Shown: one piece after another, positions 1 through 7,048 of the stretch
How the letters are laid out: each line of letters opens with the position of its first letter
How positions within the stretch are numbered: the stretch's first letter is position 1
NCBI GenBank assembly: GCA_035573675.1
Contig: DATMAB010000010.1
Coordinates: 62,001-126,000, forward strand
Reading direction: 5' to 3'
DNA: 64,000 bases
Origin: Terriglobales bacterium
GTDB taxonomy: Bacteria; Acidobacteriota; Terriglobia; Terriglobales; Acidobacteriaceae
Position numbers and translations under genes: made by a program
The notes under the pieces: generated by a model
Seen by the model: only the letters and a program-made list of their open reading frames with translations
Told to the model about the DNA's origin: nothing
The model's database searches: none

Positions 1-300
1 CTGGTTCTCGAGAGCACCTTCGTCTCCGGCCGGCGCATGCTGGCGCGCCATCCTATCTTCCCCATCGATCGTTACCGCAGCATCGACCGGCTGCGCCACG
101 TGCGTTGTCCGGTGTTCGTCATTCACGGCACGAAGGACTCCACCATCCCGTTCGAGCATGGCCAGACCCTCTTCGAGACCGCCAACCCGCCGAAGCGCTC
201 CTGGTGGGTCGAAGGTGCCGGGCACAACGACCTGTTCTTCGTCGCCGGCGCGGAGTACTTCCGTCGCCTGCGCGACTTTGCTGCCTCGCTCTGCACCTAG
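1..300 (+). CDS. Alpha/beta hydrolase, C-terminal fragment
   Basis: The reading frame is open from the first base of the window and stops at 298-300, so the N-terminus and nucleophile lie upstream. The visible 99 residues carry the second half of a serine-hydrolase fold. An LxES-like stretch at the left edge is followed by HGTKDSTIP, whose Asp (about residue 46) is the expected catalytic acid, and by GAGHNDL, whose His (about residue 75) is the expected catalytic base. This spacing matches BEM46/ABHD17-like peptidase-type hydrolases, which lack a lid in this section. The substrate cannot be told. The gene is complete at its 3' end, and the short gap that follows holds a TTGGCTCTTGG-type repeat. 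Confidence 0.75.
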   Translation: MVLESTFVSGRRMLARHPIFPIDRYRSIDRLRHVRCPVFVIHGTKDSTIPFEHGQTLFETANPPKRSWWVEGAGHNDLFFVAGAEYFRRLRDFAASLCT

Positions 301-443
301 CTTCCCGCACTTGGCTCTTGGACATTGGCCCTTGGCGGATGGGCCTGCTGAGTGCTTCTTCTGGTTCTCAACCGTTGACCCTCCCTGCCCGGAACGCGAT
401 AATCGTCCCGCCTGGCATCCGCAATTCATCGAGGTGTATCTCC

Positions 444-647
444 GTGGAGAACGCACAGAAGCCTGCCTCCGCTCCGGATTCGCTGGAGGAAGTGGGCCGC
501 AAGGTGGGCCGCGAACTGGGCGAGATCGTCAACTATCTCAACAACGAGGTGGTGCCCAAGGTTCGGACGCAGTCCAGCCAGGGTCTGCGCACGGCGGCAC
601 AGAAACTTCTCGAGTTGGCCGACTACATGGATCGCAACCGCCGCTGA
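444..647 (+). CDS. Small helical conserved protein (67 aa)
   Basis: A 67-residue acidic/basic helical protein beginning with GTG at 444, preceded by a GAGG-type ribosome site at 431-434. It has no membrane segment or cysteine. The pattern of charged and hydrophobic residues (EEVGRKVGRELGEIVNYLN, then KLLELADYMDR) suggests one long amphipathic helix or coiled coil. Its stop codon TGA at 645-647 overlaps the proposed CTG start of the following RlpA-like lipoprotein, so the two are probably translationally coupled. No family is recognised. A role beside the envelope lipoprotein is an inference from position only. Confidence 0.6.
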   Translation: MENAQKPASAPDSLEEVGRKVGRELGEIVNYLNNEVVPKVRTQSSQGLRTAAQKLLELADYMDRNRR

Positions 648-1345
648 ACCGCCGTCTGGTTGCGGCCCTGCTGCTTGCCGCCACCCTTCTGCTGGCCGGC
701 TGCGGCGCCAAGCGCACCACGCGCGCCCCGGTTCCGCCGCCCCCGCCGGCATCCTCGTCCTCGTCTGCGACGATCACCGTTCCCAAGGACGCAAAACCCA
801 TCTACGTGGAGACCGGCCTTGCGAGCTGGTACGGAGGTCCGTATCACAACCGCCGCGCGTCGGACGGCTCCGTCTATGACATGCATGCCGCTACCGCCGC
901 GCATCGCACGTTGCCGCTGGGCAGCATCGTGCGCGTCACCAATCTCGAGACGCGCCGCTCCACCCTGGTGCGCATCACCGACCGCGGGCCGTTTGTCGAG
1001 CGCCGCATCATCGATCTCTCGCTCGCCGCCGCCAAGGAAGTCGACGTCTACCGGCCCGGCGTCGCCCCGGTGAAGGTCGAGGTCCTGCAGACGCCGTCCC
1101 CGCTGTTCAAGGGCGGCCGCTGGGCGGTGCAGATCGGCGCCTTCGACGATGAAGACGGCGCCGTCAAGCTCAAGGACAAGCTCGCCCGCCGCTATCCCGA
1201 CTCGCGCGTCCTGGCCTTCGTCAGCCCGGTCGGAAAATGGTGGGTCCGCGTGCGCGTCCCCGACGACGACCGCAAGCAGGCTCTCGAGGTCGCCCACCAC
1301 GCTCAGCCCTCCCAGGGACAGACCTTCCTGGTGCGTTTGGATTAG
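644..1345 (+). CDS. rlpA: RlpA-like septal ring lipoprotein with SPOR domain
   Basis: A 233-residue lipoprotein. The N-terminus (Asn-Arg-Arg, then a long Leu/Ala stretch ending LLLAGC) is a type II signal peptide with Cys20 as the lipidated residue. A Pro/Ser-rich linker (about 30-42) leads to a double-psi beta-barrel domain (about 56-150) with the family motifs GLASWYG and TDRGPF, and then to a C-terminal SPOR domain (about 160-232, WAVQIGAF). RlpA proteins are outer-membrane lytic transglycosylases acting on denuded peptidoglycan at division sites. No ATG or GTG is available before the signal peptide. The best start is CTG 644, overlapping the upstream stop (CTGA); CTG 656 is an alternative. 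The start is inferred, the function is well supported. Confidence 0.85.
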   Translation: MNRRLVAALLLAATLLLAGCGAKRTTRAPVPPPPPASSSSSATITVPKDAKPIYVETGLASWYGGPYHNRRASDGSVYDMHAATAAHRTLPLGSIVRVTNLETRRSTLVRITDRGPFVERRIIDLSLAAAKEVDVYRPGVAPVKVEVLQTPSPLFKGGRWAVQIGAFDDEDGAVKLKDKLARRYPDSRVLAFVSPVGKWWVRVRVPDDDRKQALEVAHHAQPSQGQTFLVRLD

Positions 1346-1446
1346 TTCAGTTCTTCTCAGTTCTCAGTTCTCAGTTGACGAACTGGCTGTATCCTTCTGG
1401 TTTCGGGAACTCGATGCTGACTGAGAACTGGGAACTGAGAACTTCC
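1346..1446. repeat. Inverted AGTTCTCAGT repeat ahead of HIT gene
   Basis: The whole gap between rlpA and the HIT gene is a hairpin. The left arm (about 1348-1376) is a run of CAGTTCTCAGTTCT units. The right arm (about 1419-1444) is the complementary GAACTGAGAACT run. The right arm ends two bases before the HIT start codon and covers its ribosome-binding region. Related CAGTTCTCAGT arrays occur at 13830-13866 and 14357-14413. Confidence 0.8.
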
Positions 1447-1788
1447 ATGTCCGACTGTCTTTTCTGCAGAATCATCGCCGGCCAGATTCCCTCGAAGAAG
1501 GTGTACGAGGACCAGCACGTCTATGCCTTCGAGGACATCAATCCGCAGGCGCCTACGCACGTGCTCGTCGTGCCCAAGAAGCACATCCGGGGGTTGAAAG
1601 AAGCGCAGCCCGAGGACGCCGAGCTGCTGGGACGCTGTGACCTCGCCGCCGCCCACATCGCGCGCCAGCGCCAGATCGAAGACGGCTACCGCACCGTGTA
1701 CAACGTCGGACCGCGTGCCGGTCAGTCCGTCTTCCACCTGCACTTGCATCTGCTCGGAGGCCGCGGCTTGCACTGGCCTCCGGGTTGA
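1447..1788 (+). CDS. HIT family (histidine triad, HINT-like) protein
   Basis: 113 residues, the normal length for a HINT-type nucleotide hydrolase. The start MSDCLFCRIIAG is the classic family N-terminus, with Cys4, Cys7 and His46 as likely zinc ligands. The catalytic histidine triad FHLHLHLLGG lies at about residues 96-105. HINT proteins cleave the P-N bond of AMP-amino compounds. A cytoplasmic role is expected, with no signal peptide. The ATG at 1447 sits directly behind a long inverted repeat, so its ribosome site (GAGAAC) lies inside a possible hairpin. The family assignment is secure, the physiological substrate unknown. Confidence 0.92.
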   Translation: MSDCLFCRIIAGQIPSKKVYEDQHVYAFEDINPQAPTHVLVVPKKHIRGLKEAQPEDAELLGRCDLAAAHIARQRQIEDGYRTVYNVGPRAGQSVFHLHLHLLGGRGLHWPPG

Positions 1789-1870
1789 GCCGTCTAGCGG
1801 GCCTGAGTGAGTCCATGCGGCGGACGAGCGGGAGCCCGTCGGCGTGTATAGCGATGATCAGCGGGAACGT

Positions 1871-1922
1871 GGGCTGCCCCACCCTTGTCGCGACTGGGCT
1901 TGGAGCGACAGGGTGGGAACGG
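1871..1922. repeat. GACAGGGTGGG palindrome (family F), possible terminator
   Basis: GCCCCACCCTTGTCGC (from 1875) faces GCGACAGGGTGGG (to about 1917), giving a strong GC stem in the gap between convergent genes. A near-identical copy is at 7971-8013. It could act as a bidirectional terminator for the HIT gene and for the minus-strand gene ending at 1925, although there is no clear T-tract. Confidence 0.7.
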
Positions 1923-1924
1923 CG

Positions 1925-2545
1925 CTAGTCGAAGCTCTGCTCTTCCGGCGCTCCGTGCCGCCGGAGCAACTGCGGCAGGTTCTGCGAGAACGCTGAGCGC
2001 GGCATCACTGCGTCGCATCCCGCTTGTTGCGCCTTCAGCTTCAGGTCGCCCTGCACGTGCGAAAGGAAGCCGATCACCGACGTCCCTTTCAGCTTCGACT
2101 TCAGCTTGGGAATGGTGGAAAGCGGCTTGGCCGCCACGCTGTTCAGGTCCAGGATGATCAGCGACGGCGTCTCGGCGCCGTTGCTCTGCACCCGCTCCAG
2201 CAGCTCCTTGTCGCTCTTGACGAAGTCCACCTTCACGTTCAGCTTGCGCGCCGTCTCCTGCACCTTGGCGATGAAGAACAGGTCGTCGATGGCCGCCACG
2301 ATCCGCGTCGGCGCATCGGCGGGCAGCGCCAGCGGTTCCACCGCCGGTTCCTGGTGGAAGCGCTGCGGCTGATAGCCGCCGCGGAAGCGGTGGCTGTTGC
2401 CCTGCCCTTGTGGGTTGCGGTAGCTGTGGTCCATGGGACCGGTGAAGGCTGCCGGGCGTTGATGTCCGCCCTGTCCCGGACGCCCGCCCCGGCGACGCCG
2501 CCGGTTGCGCCCCGGACGCGATGGTTGATTCGGTCCGTGTTGCAT
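1925..2545 (-). CDS. Receiver-like protein with basic RG-rich N-terminus
   Basis: 206 residues. About the first 70 are disordered and rich in Arg, Gly, Gln and Pro (for example RPGRNRRRRRGGRPGQGG), like an RNA- or nucleic-acid-binding tail. Residues of about 82-195 look like a response-regulator receiver fold: RIVAAIDDLFF, then SLIILDLNS with the Asp at the phospho-acceptor position, then VIGFLSHV, then AGCDAVMPRSAF. The usual acidic pair is only partly kept and the lysine of the last strand is replaced (MPRS), so a pseudo-receiver is possible. ATG 2545 is chosen over the adjacent GTG 2548. A long leader with a candidate promoter lies upstream. The function is not known. Confidence 0.7.
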   Translation of the reverse strand: MQHGPNQPSRPGRNRRRRRGGRPGQGGHQRPAAFTGPMDHSYRNPQGQGNSHRFRGGYQPQRFHQEPAVEPLALPADAPTRIVAAIDDLFFIAKVQETARKLNVKVDFVKSDKELLERVQSNGAETPSLIILDLNSVAAKPLSTIPKLKSKLKGTSVIGFLSHVQGDLKLKAQQAGCDAVMPRSAFSQNLPQLLRRHGAPEEQSFD

Positions 2546-2802
2546 CACACTCTCTGGTTGGTCTTCGGTTGGGCCGGCGTCCCAGGCGCCGGCTGGCTGT
2601 GTCGGTACGTTCCGCCTCGTGGCGTTACGCAGGCTGTGTTCGCGGAAACCCTCGAATACCGGGGGAACTCACCTGTTTCCGTCCGGAGCATTTCCGCTCC
2701 GGTCTGGATGTCGCTCGTTGATTCTCTCGTCCGTCTGCGCGCTGTTGCCGTGTGGCGCGGAGTGCCGTCGGGCGCGCCCGGCTGACCGTGAGGACAATCC
2801 TG

Positions 2803-2831
2803 ATACTACCCTCACCCCGCCCCGAGCGCAA
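2803..2831 (-). promoter_or_regulatory. Candidate sigma-70 promoter for receiver-like gene
   Basis: Read on the minus strand, TTGCGC (2831-2826) and TAGTAT (2808-2803) are separated by exactly 17 bases, each matching four of six consensus positions. It would give a leader of about 250 bases before the start codon at 2545. Consensus matching only. Confidence 0.35.
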
Positions 2832-2941
2832 GCCCTCCTCCAAGAGATGCAAACCGCCACTAAAAAGATGACCGAGTTCCCTTCCGGACCGGCCTCACTC
2901 GGTACTCGCGACTCACAACCAGCCGCTCAAAGAAAAAGGCC

Positions 2942-2985
2942 GTGCCCCACGTTCGCGTCGTGCTTTTCGGCGCGTCCGTGGGAAG
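2942..2985. repeat. GTGCCCCA(C/T)GT palindrome (family G)
   Basis: An imperfect palindrome, GTGCCCCACGTTCGCG facing CGCGTCCGTGGG, with a TCGTGCTTTTCGG centre. It belongs to the same family as copies at 7919-7963, 25919-25963 and 26597-26640. Confidence 0.7.
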
Positions 2986-3018
2986 CGAAAAACGCAGCGG
3001 ATCCGCAACTCGGTACTC

Positions 3019-3047
3019 CAAGAAAATAGGGCGCCCGCCGGCGCCCT
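3019..3047 (-). terminator. Rho-independent terminator-like hairpin
   Basis: On the minus strand, AGGGCGCC, a four-base loop and GGCGCCCT form a perfect 8-bp stem, followed directly by ATTTTCTT. It would end transcription coming from the VOC and secreted-protein genes, or from a small RNA in 3048-3339. Confidence 0.5.
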
Positions 3048-3339
3048 GTCGAGGGATACAACGGAGGCGCGCCGCAATCCCGGGCGGAGCGAAGGGTCTC
3101 TCGCCCGCGGTCGCGCCTCCCTTATCTGTTTTGACTGTTTACTGCTGCAATCCACGCACCGAACCCGCCACCACGCGTCACCAACAACTTACGTTGCCTT
3201 TTGTGACCAGCGCGTCCACTTCTGCGGAAGCGTCACAGCGCACGGTACGCAATTTCATACGACCTTGTCCCGCACGGCGACGGACGCGAGGTTCATGGAT
3301 TCAGTGATTCCATGAATCCATCCACCGGTCCGCAACGGC

Positions 3340-3816
3340 CTACTTGGTCGCTTGGGCAAACATCTGCTCCATCCGCCGCTGCATCTCTTCCGGCGAGACG
3401 TCTTCCTTGTGCGTCGCCAGCGCCCAGTTGTGCCCGAACGGATCCACCAGCTTGCCGAAGCGGTCGCCCCAGAACATGTCCTCGGGTGGCATCACCGCCT
3501 TGGCTCCGGCCTTCACGGCGTTGGCGAAGGTCTTGTCCACGTCCTCCACGTACAGGAAGACGCTGACCGGAGACCCCTTCAGCGCCTCCGGCGACACTGC
3601 TCCCTGCTGCGGGTTCTCGTCGCTCAGCATCAGTACCGAATCGCCGATGTCGATCTCGGCATGCGCGATCGAGCCGCCCGGTCCGTCCATCCGCAGCCGC
3701 TCCTTCGCGCCGAACGCACGCTGGTAGTAATCGATTGCTTTCGCTGCGCCGCGCACCACCAGGTACGGCGTGATGCTGTGGTAGCCATCGGGAATCGCTT
3801 TTACTTTGCCTGCCAT
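3340..3816 (-). CDS. VOC family protein (PhnB-like)
   Basis: 158 residues with a single PhnB-type glyoxalase/bleomycin-resistance fold. It has the start AIPDGYHSITPYLVV, the paired beta-alpha-beta-beta-beta modules, and the closing FGKLVDPFGHNWALATH typical of this group. The C-terminal tail (EEMQRRMEQMF) is helical. The characteristic metal-binding residues of catalytic VOC enzymes are only partly kept, as is usual in PhnB-like proteins, whose function is generally undefined. ATG 3816 follows a good AAGGAG site that overlaps the stop codon region of the upstream secreted-protein gene (stop at 3821), so the pair is probably one transcript with coupled translation. Confidence 0.9.
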   Translation of the reverse strand: MAGKVKAIPDGYHSITPYLVVRGAAKAIDYYQRAFGAKERLRMDGPGGSIAHAEIDIGDSVLMLSDENPQQGAVSPEALKGSPVSVFLYVEDVDKTFANAVKAGAKAVMPPEDMFWGDRFGKLVDPFGHNWALATHKEDVSPEEMQRRMEQMFAQATK

Positions 3817-3820
3817 GAGT

Positions 3821-4621
3821 TCATTCTCCTTGAAAGTTGGATTGCGTATTTCCTATCGGATGCGACAAGCGAATCAGCCGCTTCGATTTTTCCGGGGCCG
3901 AACCGGACTCGCCCGCATTGCCACAACTAGTGGCAGAGCCGCCGCTTGCTCCACCGTTGCTCTGACTCTCCCCGGCTCTACTCCCAGCCTCTTCCACCGG
4001 CACTGGCACGATGATCAGCGCTCCCGGCTTGCCTTCGTCGAGCACGAAGGCCGGCGCTCCCGGCCCCGCCTTCGCCCCGATATCCGCATTGGTCAGATAC
4101 GGCGCGTAGAACATCAGGTGCGGACGATACGGGAGCACGGTCTTGCCCTCTTCGTCGATGGGCAGCAGGTTCTCCTTCGACAGCATGTACACGATCCCCG
4201 GTCGCCGCGGCGCGCGGAACCTCCCGCTGGCGTAACCCTCAGCCACCGCCTGCTCGATTTCCTTGCGGTTCTTCCCCTGCATGCGCAATTCGGCTTCGTA
4301 GAACGCAACCGGCAGGCGCGTCTCGCTGCCCTCGGCGTCGTAGCATTCGGGCTCCTGGCTTCCCGGCACCGAGCGCCCCACGAAGCAGTGGAAGCCGTTC
4401 TTGCTCTCGCGGATCTTCACGTACCCGTTCTTCTCCAGCACGTACACGCCGGCTTCTTCCGCGAAGTGCGCCGGACCCGCGCTCAGCGCCAGCGCCACTT
4501 CCCGCTCCCGCGGCATCAGTTCCGGCTTCCAGCCCGCCTGCGCCTGCGACGTCGCCAGCGACGCAAACAGTAGTGTCGCCACCATCTCGACCGCGATTCC
4601 TCTCCCACGCTCGCTTTTCAT
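3821..4621 (-). CDS. Secreted protein of unknown function
   Basis: 266 residues with a cleavable signal peptide (hydrophobic about 10-25, cleavage near AQAG). The body is rich in charged residues and has two cysteines (in FHCFVG and PECYD) that could pair. The Ser/Gly-rich tail (about 215-250) looks disordered. No enzyme motif is recognised. The stop codon overlaps the ribosome-binding site of the downstream VOC gene, suggesting co-expression. Upstream lies a GCTGAGTGCTGA-type tandem repeat. I recognise no named family. An envelope or periplasmic role is inferred only from the signal peptide. Confidence 0.65.
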   Translation of the reverse strand: MKSERGRGIAVEMVATLLFASLATSQAQAGWKPELMPREREVALALSAGPAHFAEEAGVYVLEKNGYVKIRESKNGFHCFVGRSVPGSQEPECYDAEGSETRLPVAFYEAELRMQGKNRKEIEQAVAEGYASGRFRAPRRPGIVYMLSKENLLPIDEEGKTVLPYRPHLMFYAPYLTNADIGAKAGPGAPAFVLDEGKPGALIIVPVPVEEAGSRAGESQSNGGASGGSATSCGNAGESGSAPEKSKRLIRLSHPIGNTQSNFQGE

Positions 4622-4629
4622 TGCTCCGC

Positions 4630-4771
4630 TCCGCTTGCTGACGGCTGAGTGCTGACTGCTGAATGCTGTACCTGCATCGTTCCCCCACTCCCCGGCTAAG
4701 TGCCAATTGCTAAGTGCCGAGTGCCTATCGCTGATGCTTATCGCTTATCGCTGATTGCTTATTGCACATCG
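4630..4771. repeat. GCTGAGTGCTGA / CTAAGTGCC / CTTATCGCT tandem units
   Basis: Degenerate 7-10-base units fill the gap: TGCTGACGGCTGAGTGCTGA, then CTAAGTGCC twice, then GCTTATCGCT units. There is no long inverted arm. This is the same style of text-like repeat seen in most gaps of the window. Confidence 0.65.
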
Positions 4772-5122
4772 TCATCGCGCCTGCGCTACCGGCCTTCCGA
4801 ACTTCTGCGTCGCGAATCCCACGATCAGTCCCAGCAGCGCTCCGGGCAGCATGATGTCCCAGAACAGCGTGGCCTCGGCCGTCAGCGCCACCAGGTAGCT
4901 GAACACCACGCCCACGGTCAGCCCGCTCACGATCCCCAGCGGCAGCGAGTTCATCCGGCGCGCCACCAGGCCGATGATCGTGCCGCTCACGAAGCCTTTC
5001 AGCGTCGAGTACAGGATCACCGTAGCCATCACCGGCGCCAGTTCCGGGTACAGATACCCCGAGAGCCCGTCCAGCAGCCCCAGCACCCCGCCCAAAAGCA
5101 GGCCCAGCAGCGGCCGGGACAT
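4772..5122 (-). CDS. Small integral membrane protein, paralogue 1
   Basis: 116 residues with about four hydrophobic segments and Gly-rich packing motifs (LLLGGVLGLLDG, IIGLVARRMNSLPLGI, LPGALLGLIVGFATQKFGR). It is a close paralogue of the next gene at 5459-5815: both share the STLKG, NSL.LGI, the LPG..(V/L)GL.VG(F/Y)ATQK(F/Y)GR signature and the same length. The start ATG 5122 is chosen because AGGAGG lies seven bases upstream; an earlier ATG at 5140 lacks such a site. No transport or enzyme motif is seen. The function is unknown. Confidence 0.75.
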   Translation of the reverse strand: MSRPLLGLLLGGVLGLLDGLSGYLYPELAPVMATVILYSTLKGFVSGTIIGLVARRMNSLPLGIVSGLTVGVVFSYLVALTAEATLFWDIMLPGALLGLIVGFATQKFGRPVAQAR

Positions 5123-5249
5123 GGCTCGCCTCCTGTTCATCGCACCTTCATCCTTCCCTTAACCGCTCTCACAGGTTCCTTTAACCCGTTCTGCAGATTG
5201 CCACTCCCCCAAGCCGCTCGAGCGCTGATGCGGTAATTGTCCTGGCACG

Positions 5250-5338
5250 GTCGCAGCCCCGAAGGGGCGACAAATCCGTAGCCCAGGGTGGAGAGCGTAA
5301 GGGAGCCCAGCGACCGCGCGCTCGGAACCCTGGGTAAA
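5250..5338. repeat. AGCCCCGAAGGGGC stem and CCCAGGGT...ACCCTGGG repeat (family J)
   Basis: Two adjacent palindromes lie in the gap between the paralogous membrane genes. One is a GCCCCGAAGGGGC stem near 5255. The other is GTAGCCCAGGGTGGAG from about 5278, answered by GGAACCCTGGGT ending at about 5336. The remaining gap sequence (5123-5249 and 5339-5458) holds nothing I can identify. Confidence 0.65.
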
Positions 5339-5458
5339 CCTCCAATCGATTCCGCGCCCGACCGAGCCGGAGGTCGCCGCCGCGACCGCAGGCGGAAGGA
5401 GGGCGCACCAAAAAGCGGCTTCACTTCGCAGTTCGCAGCTCGCCAGATCGCAGATGCC

Positions 5459-5815
5459 CTACGCCGTCCTCGCGCTTCGCCCGTACTTCTGCGTCGCGTA
5501 TCCCACCAGCAAGCCGACGATGGTCCCGGGCAACATAATCTCGAAGTAGTAATGCTTCCCGCTCGGATCCGGCATCGCCGCCACCGCGTACGCCAGCAGC
5601 AATCCCACCGTGCCGCCGAACAGGATTCCCAGAGCCAGCGAATTTACCTTGCGCGCGAAGAACCCGATGAGCACGCCCGCGATGACGCCCTTCAGGGTGG
5701 AAAAGACGACGATCATCACAATCTGGTCCCGCACTTCCGGCGTGAACCACGCCGTCAGCCCGTCGATGGCCCCCAGCACCGCGCCCAGGATTACCCCCAG
5801 CAGCACCTTGTTCAT
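5459..5815 (-). CDS. Small integral membrane protein, paralogue 2
   Basis: 118 residues, about four predicted membrane helices, and a clear paralogue of the protein encoded at 4772-5122, with the same order of motifs (GA(V/I)DGL, FSTLKGV, ARKVNSLALGILFGG, MLPGTIVGLLVGYATQKYGR). ATG 5815 is preceded by a strong AAGGAGGAGAC site; the in-frame extension upstream is rejected. The two copies are separated by a repeat-filled gap rather than arranged as a tight operon. The MPDPSGKHYYFE loop is the largest difference between the two. The function is unknown. Confidence 0.75.
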   Translation of the reverse strand: MNKVLLGVILGAVLGAIDGLTAWFTPEVRDQIVMIVVFSTLKGVIAGVLIGFFARKVNSLALGILFGGTVGLLLAYAVAAMPDPSGKHYYFEIMLPGTIVGLLVGYATQKYGRSARTA

Positions 5816-5906
5816 GTCTCCTCCTTGGACCTCCCGCCCCTCGCAACTCGTACTCCCCACTCGCTCCTCTATTCACCCCTACCGCTGGATTCCTTTAGCC
5901 GCGCCT

Positions 5907-5968
5907 CCTGCACTTTGCACTTTGCACTTTGCCTTTTGCATTTTGCATTTTGCATTCTGCACTCGGCG
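5907..5968. repeat. TTTGCACTTTGCA / TTTTGCA tandem array
   Basis: About seven units of 8-9 bases (GCACTTT, then GCATTTT) lie between the membrane gene and the kinase gene. The units drift by single bases. Confidence 0.75.
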
Positions 5969-5986
5969 CTCTCGGCAGTGCGAATG

Positions 5987-7048
5987 CTATCGTCTCGTCC
6001 ACACGATCAGCGCCACGCGCATCACCAGGTACGCCACCACCAGCAGGATGGCGACCTTATGACGCGCGAACAGCCGCGCTGCCCGCTCCGCCAGCGACTC
6101 GCGATGCGCTTCCACCGGCAGCCCGTCGCGGTAGCGGGCCACCTCCGCGCCCAGTTCTTTCGCCGTGGGATAGCGTGCCGCCGGGTCCGCCGCCATGGCC
6201 TTGGCGCAGATCGCCGCCAGCGCCCGCGGCATCGATCCTGAAGCCGACGGCGCACGCGCCGTCTCTCCCCCCGTTCCCAGGGTCGTGGCTTCCGGCGGCG
6301 CATGTCCGGTCAGCAGGAACCGCAGGATGGCGCCCAGCGCGAACACATCCGCGCGCGCATCCACCTGCGCGCTCTCGCCCCGCGCCTGTTCCGGGGCCAT
6401 GTAGCCCGGCGTGCCCAGCACCATGCCGTGACCCGTCTGCTCGGCGGAAGCAGTCCGCAACTGCGGCCCCGCGACGGTTACGGCTTCCGCGTCGGCCGCC
6501 TCGCGCAGAGCCTGTCTTGAGGCGACAGCGGAAAGAATCTTGGCCACGCCCCAGTCCATCACCAGCACCTCGCCGAAGGGACCCACCATGACGTTCTCCG
6601 GCTTCAGGTCGCGATGCACCACGCCGCGGTCGTGCGCGAACGCGGCCGCGTCGCAGATGCGCTCGAAGATGCGCAGCCGCTCCGGCAGCGAAGTGGCCCC
6701 CGTCGCCCAGCGGTCCAGCCGCGGCCCTTCGACATATTTCATGGTGTAGAACACGCGCCCGTCCGGCAGCGTGCCCACGTCGTGCACCGGCACGATCCCG
6801 GGATGCTCGAGCTGCGCCAGGATCTTCGCCTCCCGCAGCAGCCGCGCCGCCAGTCCTCCGGAAGAATCCGGCAGCCGCAGCACCTTCAGCGCGATTCTCC
6901 GGTCGAGTGCCGTATCTGTCGCCAGGTACACCGTGCCCATGCCGCCCGCGCCCAGCCGCTCCACCAGCCGGTAACGAGTGCCGGAAAGATCGGGTTCGTC
7001 GGCGGCGGCGCGCAGCCGGTCGAGCGCCCGGTCGGAAAGCCAGCTCAC
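5987..7048 (-). CDS. Membrane-anchored Ser/Thr protein kinase (PknB type)
   Basis: 353 residues. The Hanks-type kinase domain spans about 27-290, with the Gly-rich loop GAGGMG (33-38), VAIK-type lysine 55, catalytic HRDLKPEN (145-152), metal motif DWG (165-167, with Trp in place of Phe, as in many bacterial kinases) and the activation-segment end GTPGYMAPEQA. A single membrane helix lies at the extreme C-terminus (about 328-349), with only a few basic residues after it, so there is no extracellular sensor domain. GTG 7048 overlaps the stop of the upstream sigma factor (GTGA), giving translational coupling. It probably phosphorylates the co-encoded sigma factor or its targets. Confidence 0.9.
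   Translation of the reverse strand: MSWLSDRALDRLRAAADEPDLSGTRYRLVERLGAGGMGTVYLATDTALDRRIALKVLRLPDSSGGLAARLLREAKILAQLEHPGIVPVHDVGTLPDGRVFYTMKYVEGPRLDRWATGATSLPERLRIFERICDAAAFAHDRGVVHRDLKPENVMVGPFGEVLVMDWGVAKILSAVASRQALREAADAEAVTVAGPQLRTASAEQTGHGMVLGTPGYMAPEQARGESAQVDARADVFALGAILRFLLTGHAPPEATTLGTGGETARAPSASGSMPRALAAICAKAMAADPAARYPTAKELGAEVARYRDGLPVEAHRESLAERAARLFARHKVAILLVVAYLVMRVALIVWTRR

Larger units (their letters stand above)
2549..3339. other. 791-base region without a convincing gene
   Basis: No open frame here has protein-like composition. The region holds, from left to right: the likely untranslated leader of the minus-strand receiver-like gene, including a small stem at 2694-2705; a candidate minus-strand promoter at 2803-2831; a copy of the GTGCCCCA palindrome at 2942-2985; a minus-strand terminator-like hairpin at 3019-3047; and a short TTCATGGATTCAGTGATTCC array near 3292-3320. 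Confidence 0.6.

Noticed and set aside
5907-5968. Short tandem array as phase-variation tract for the kinase gene
   Set aside because: It lies after the kinase stop codon, not in a coding or promoter position.
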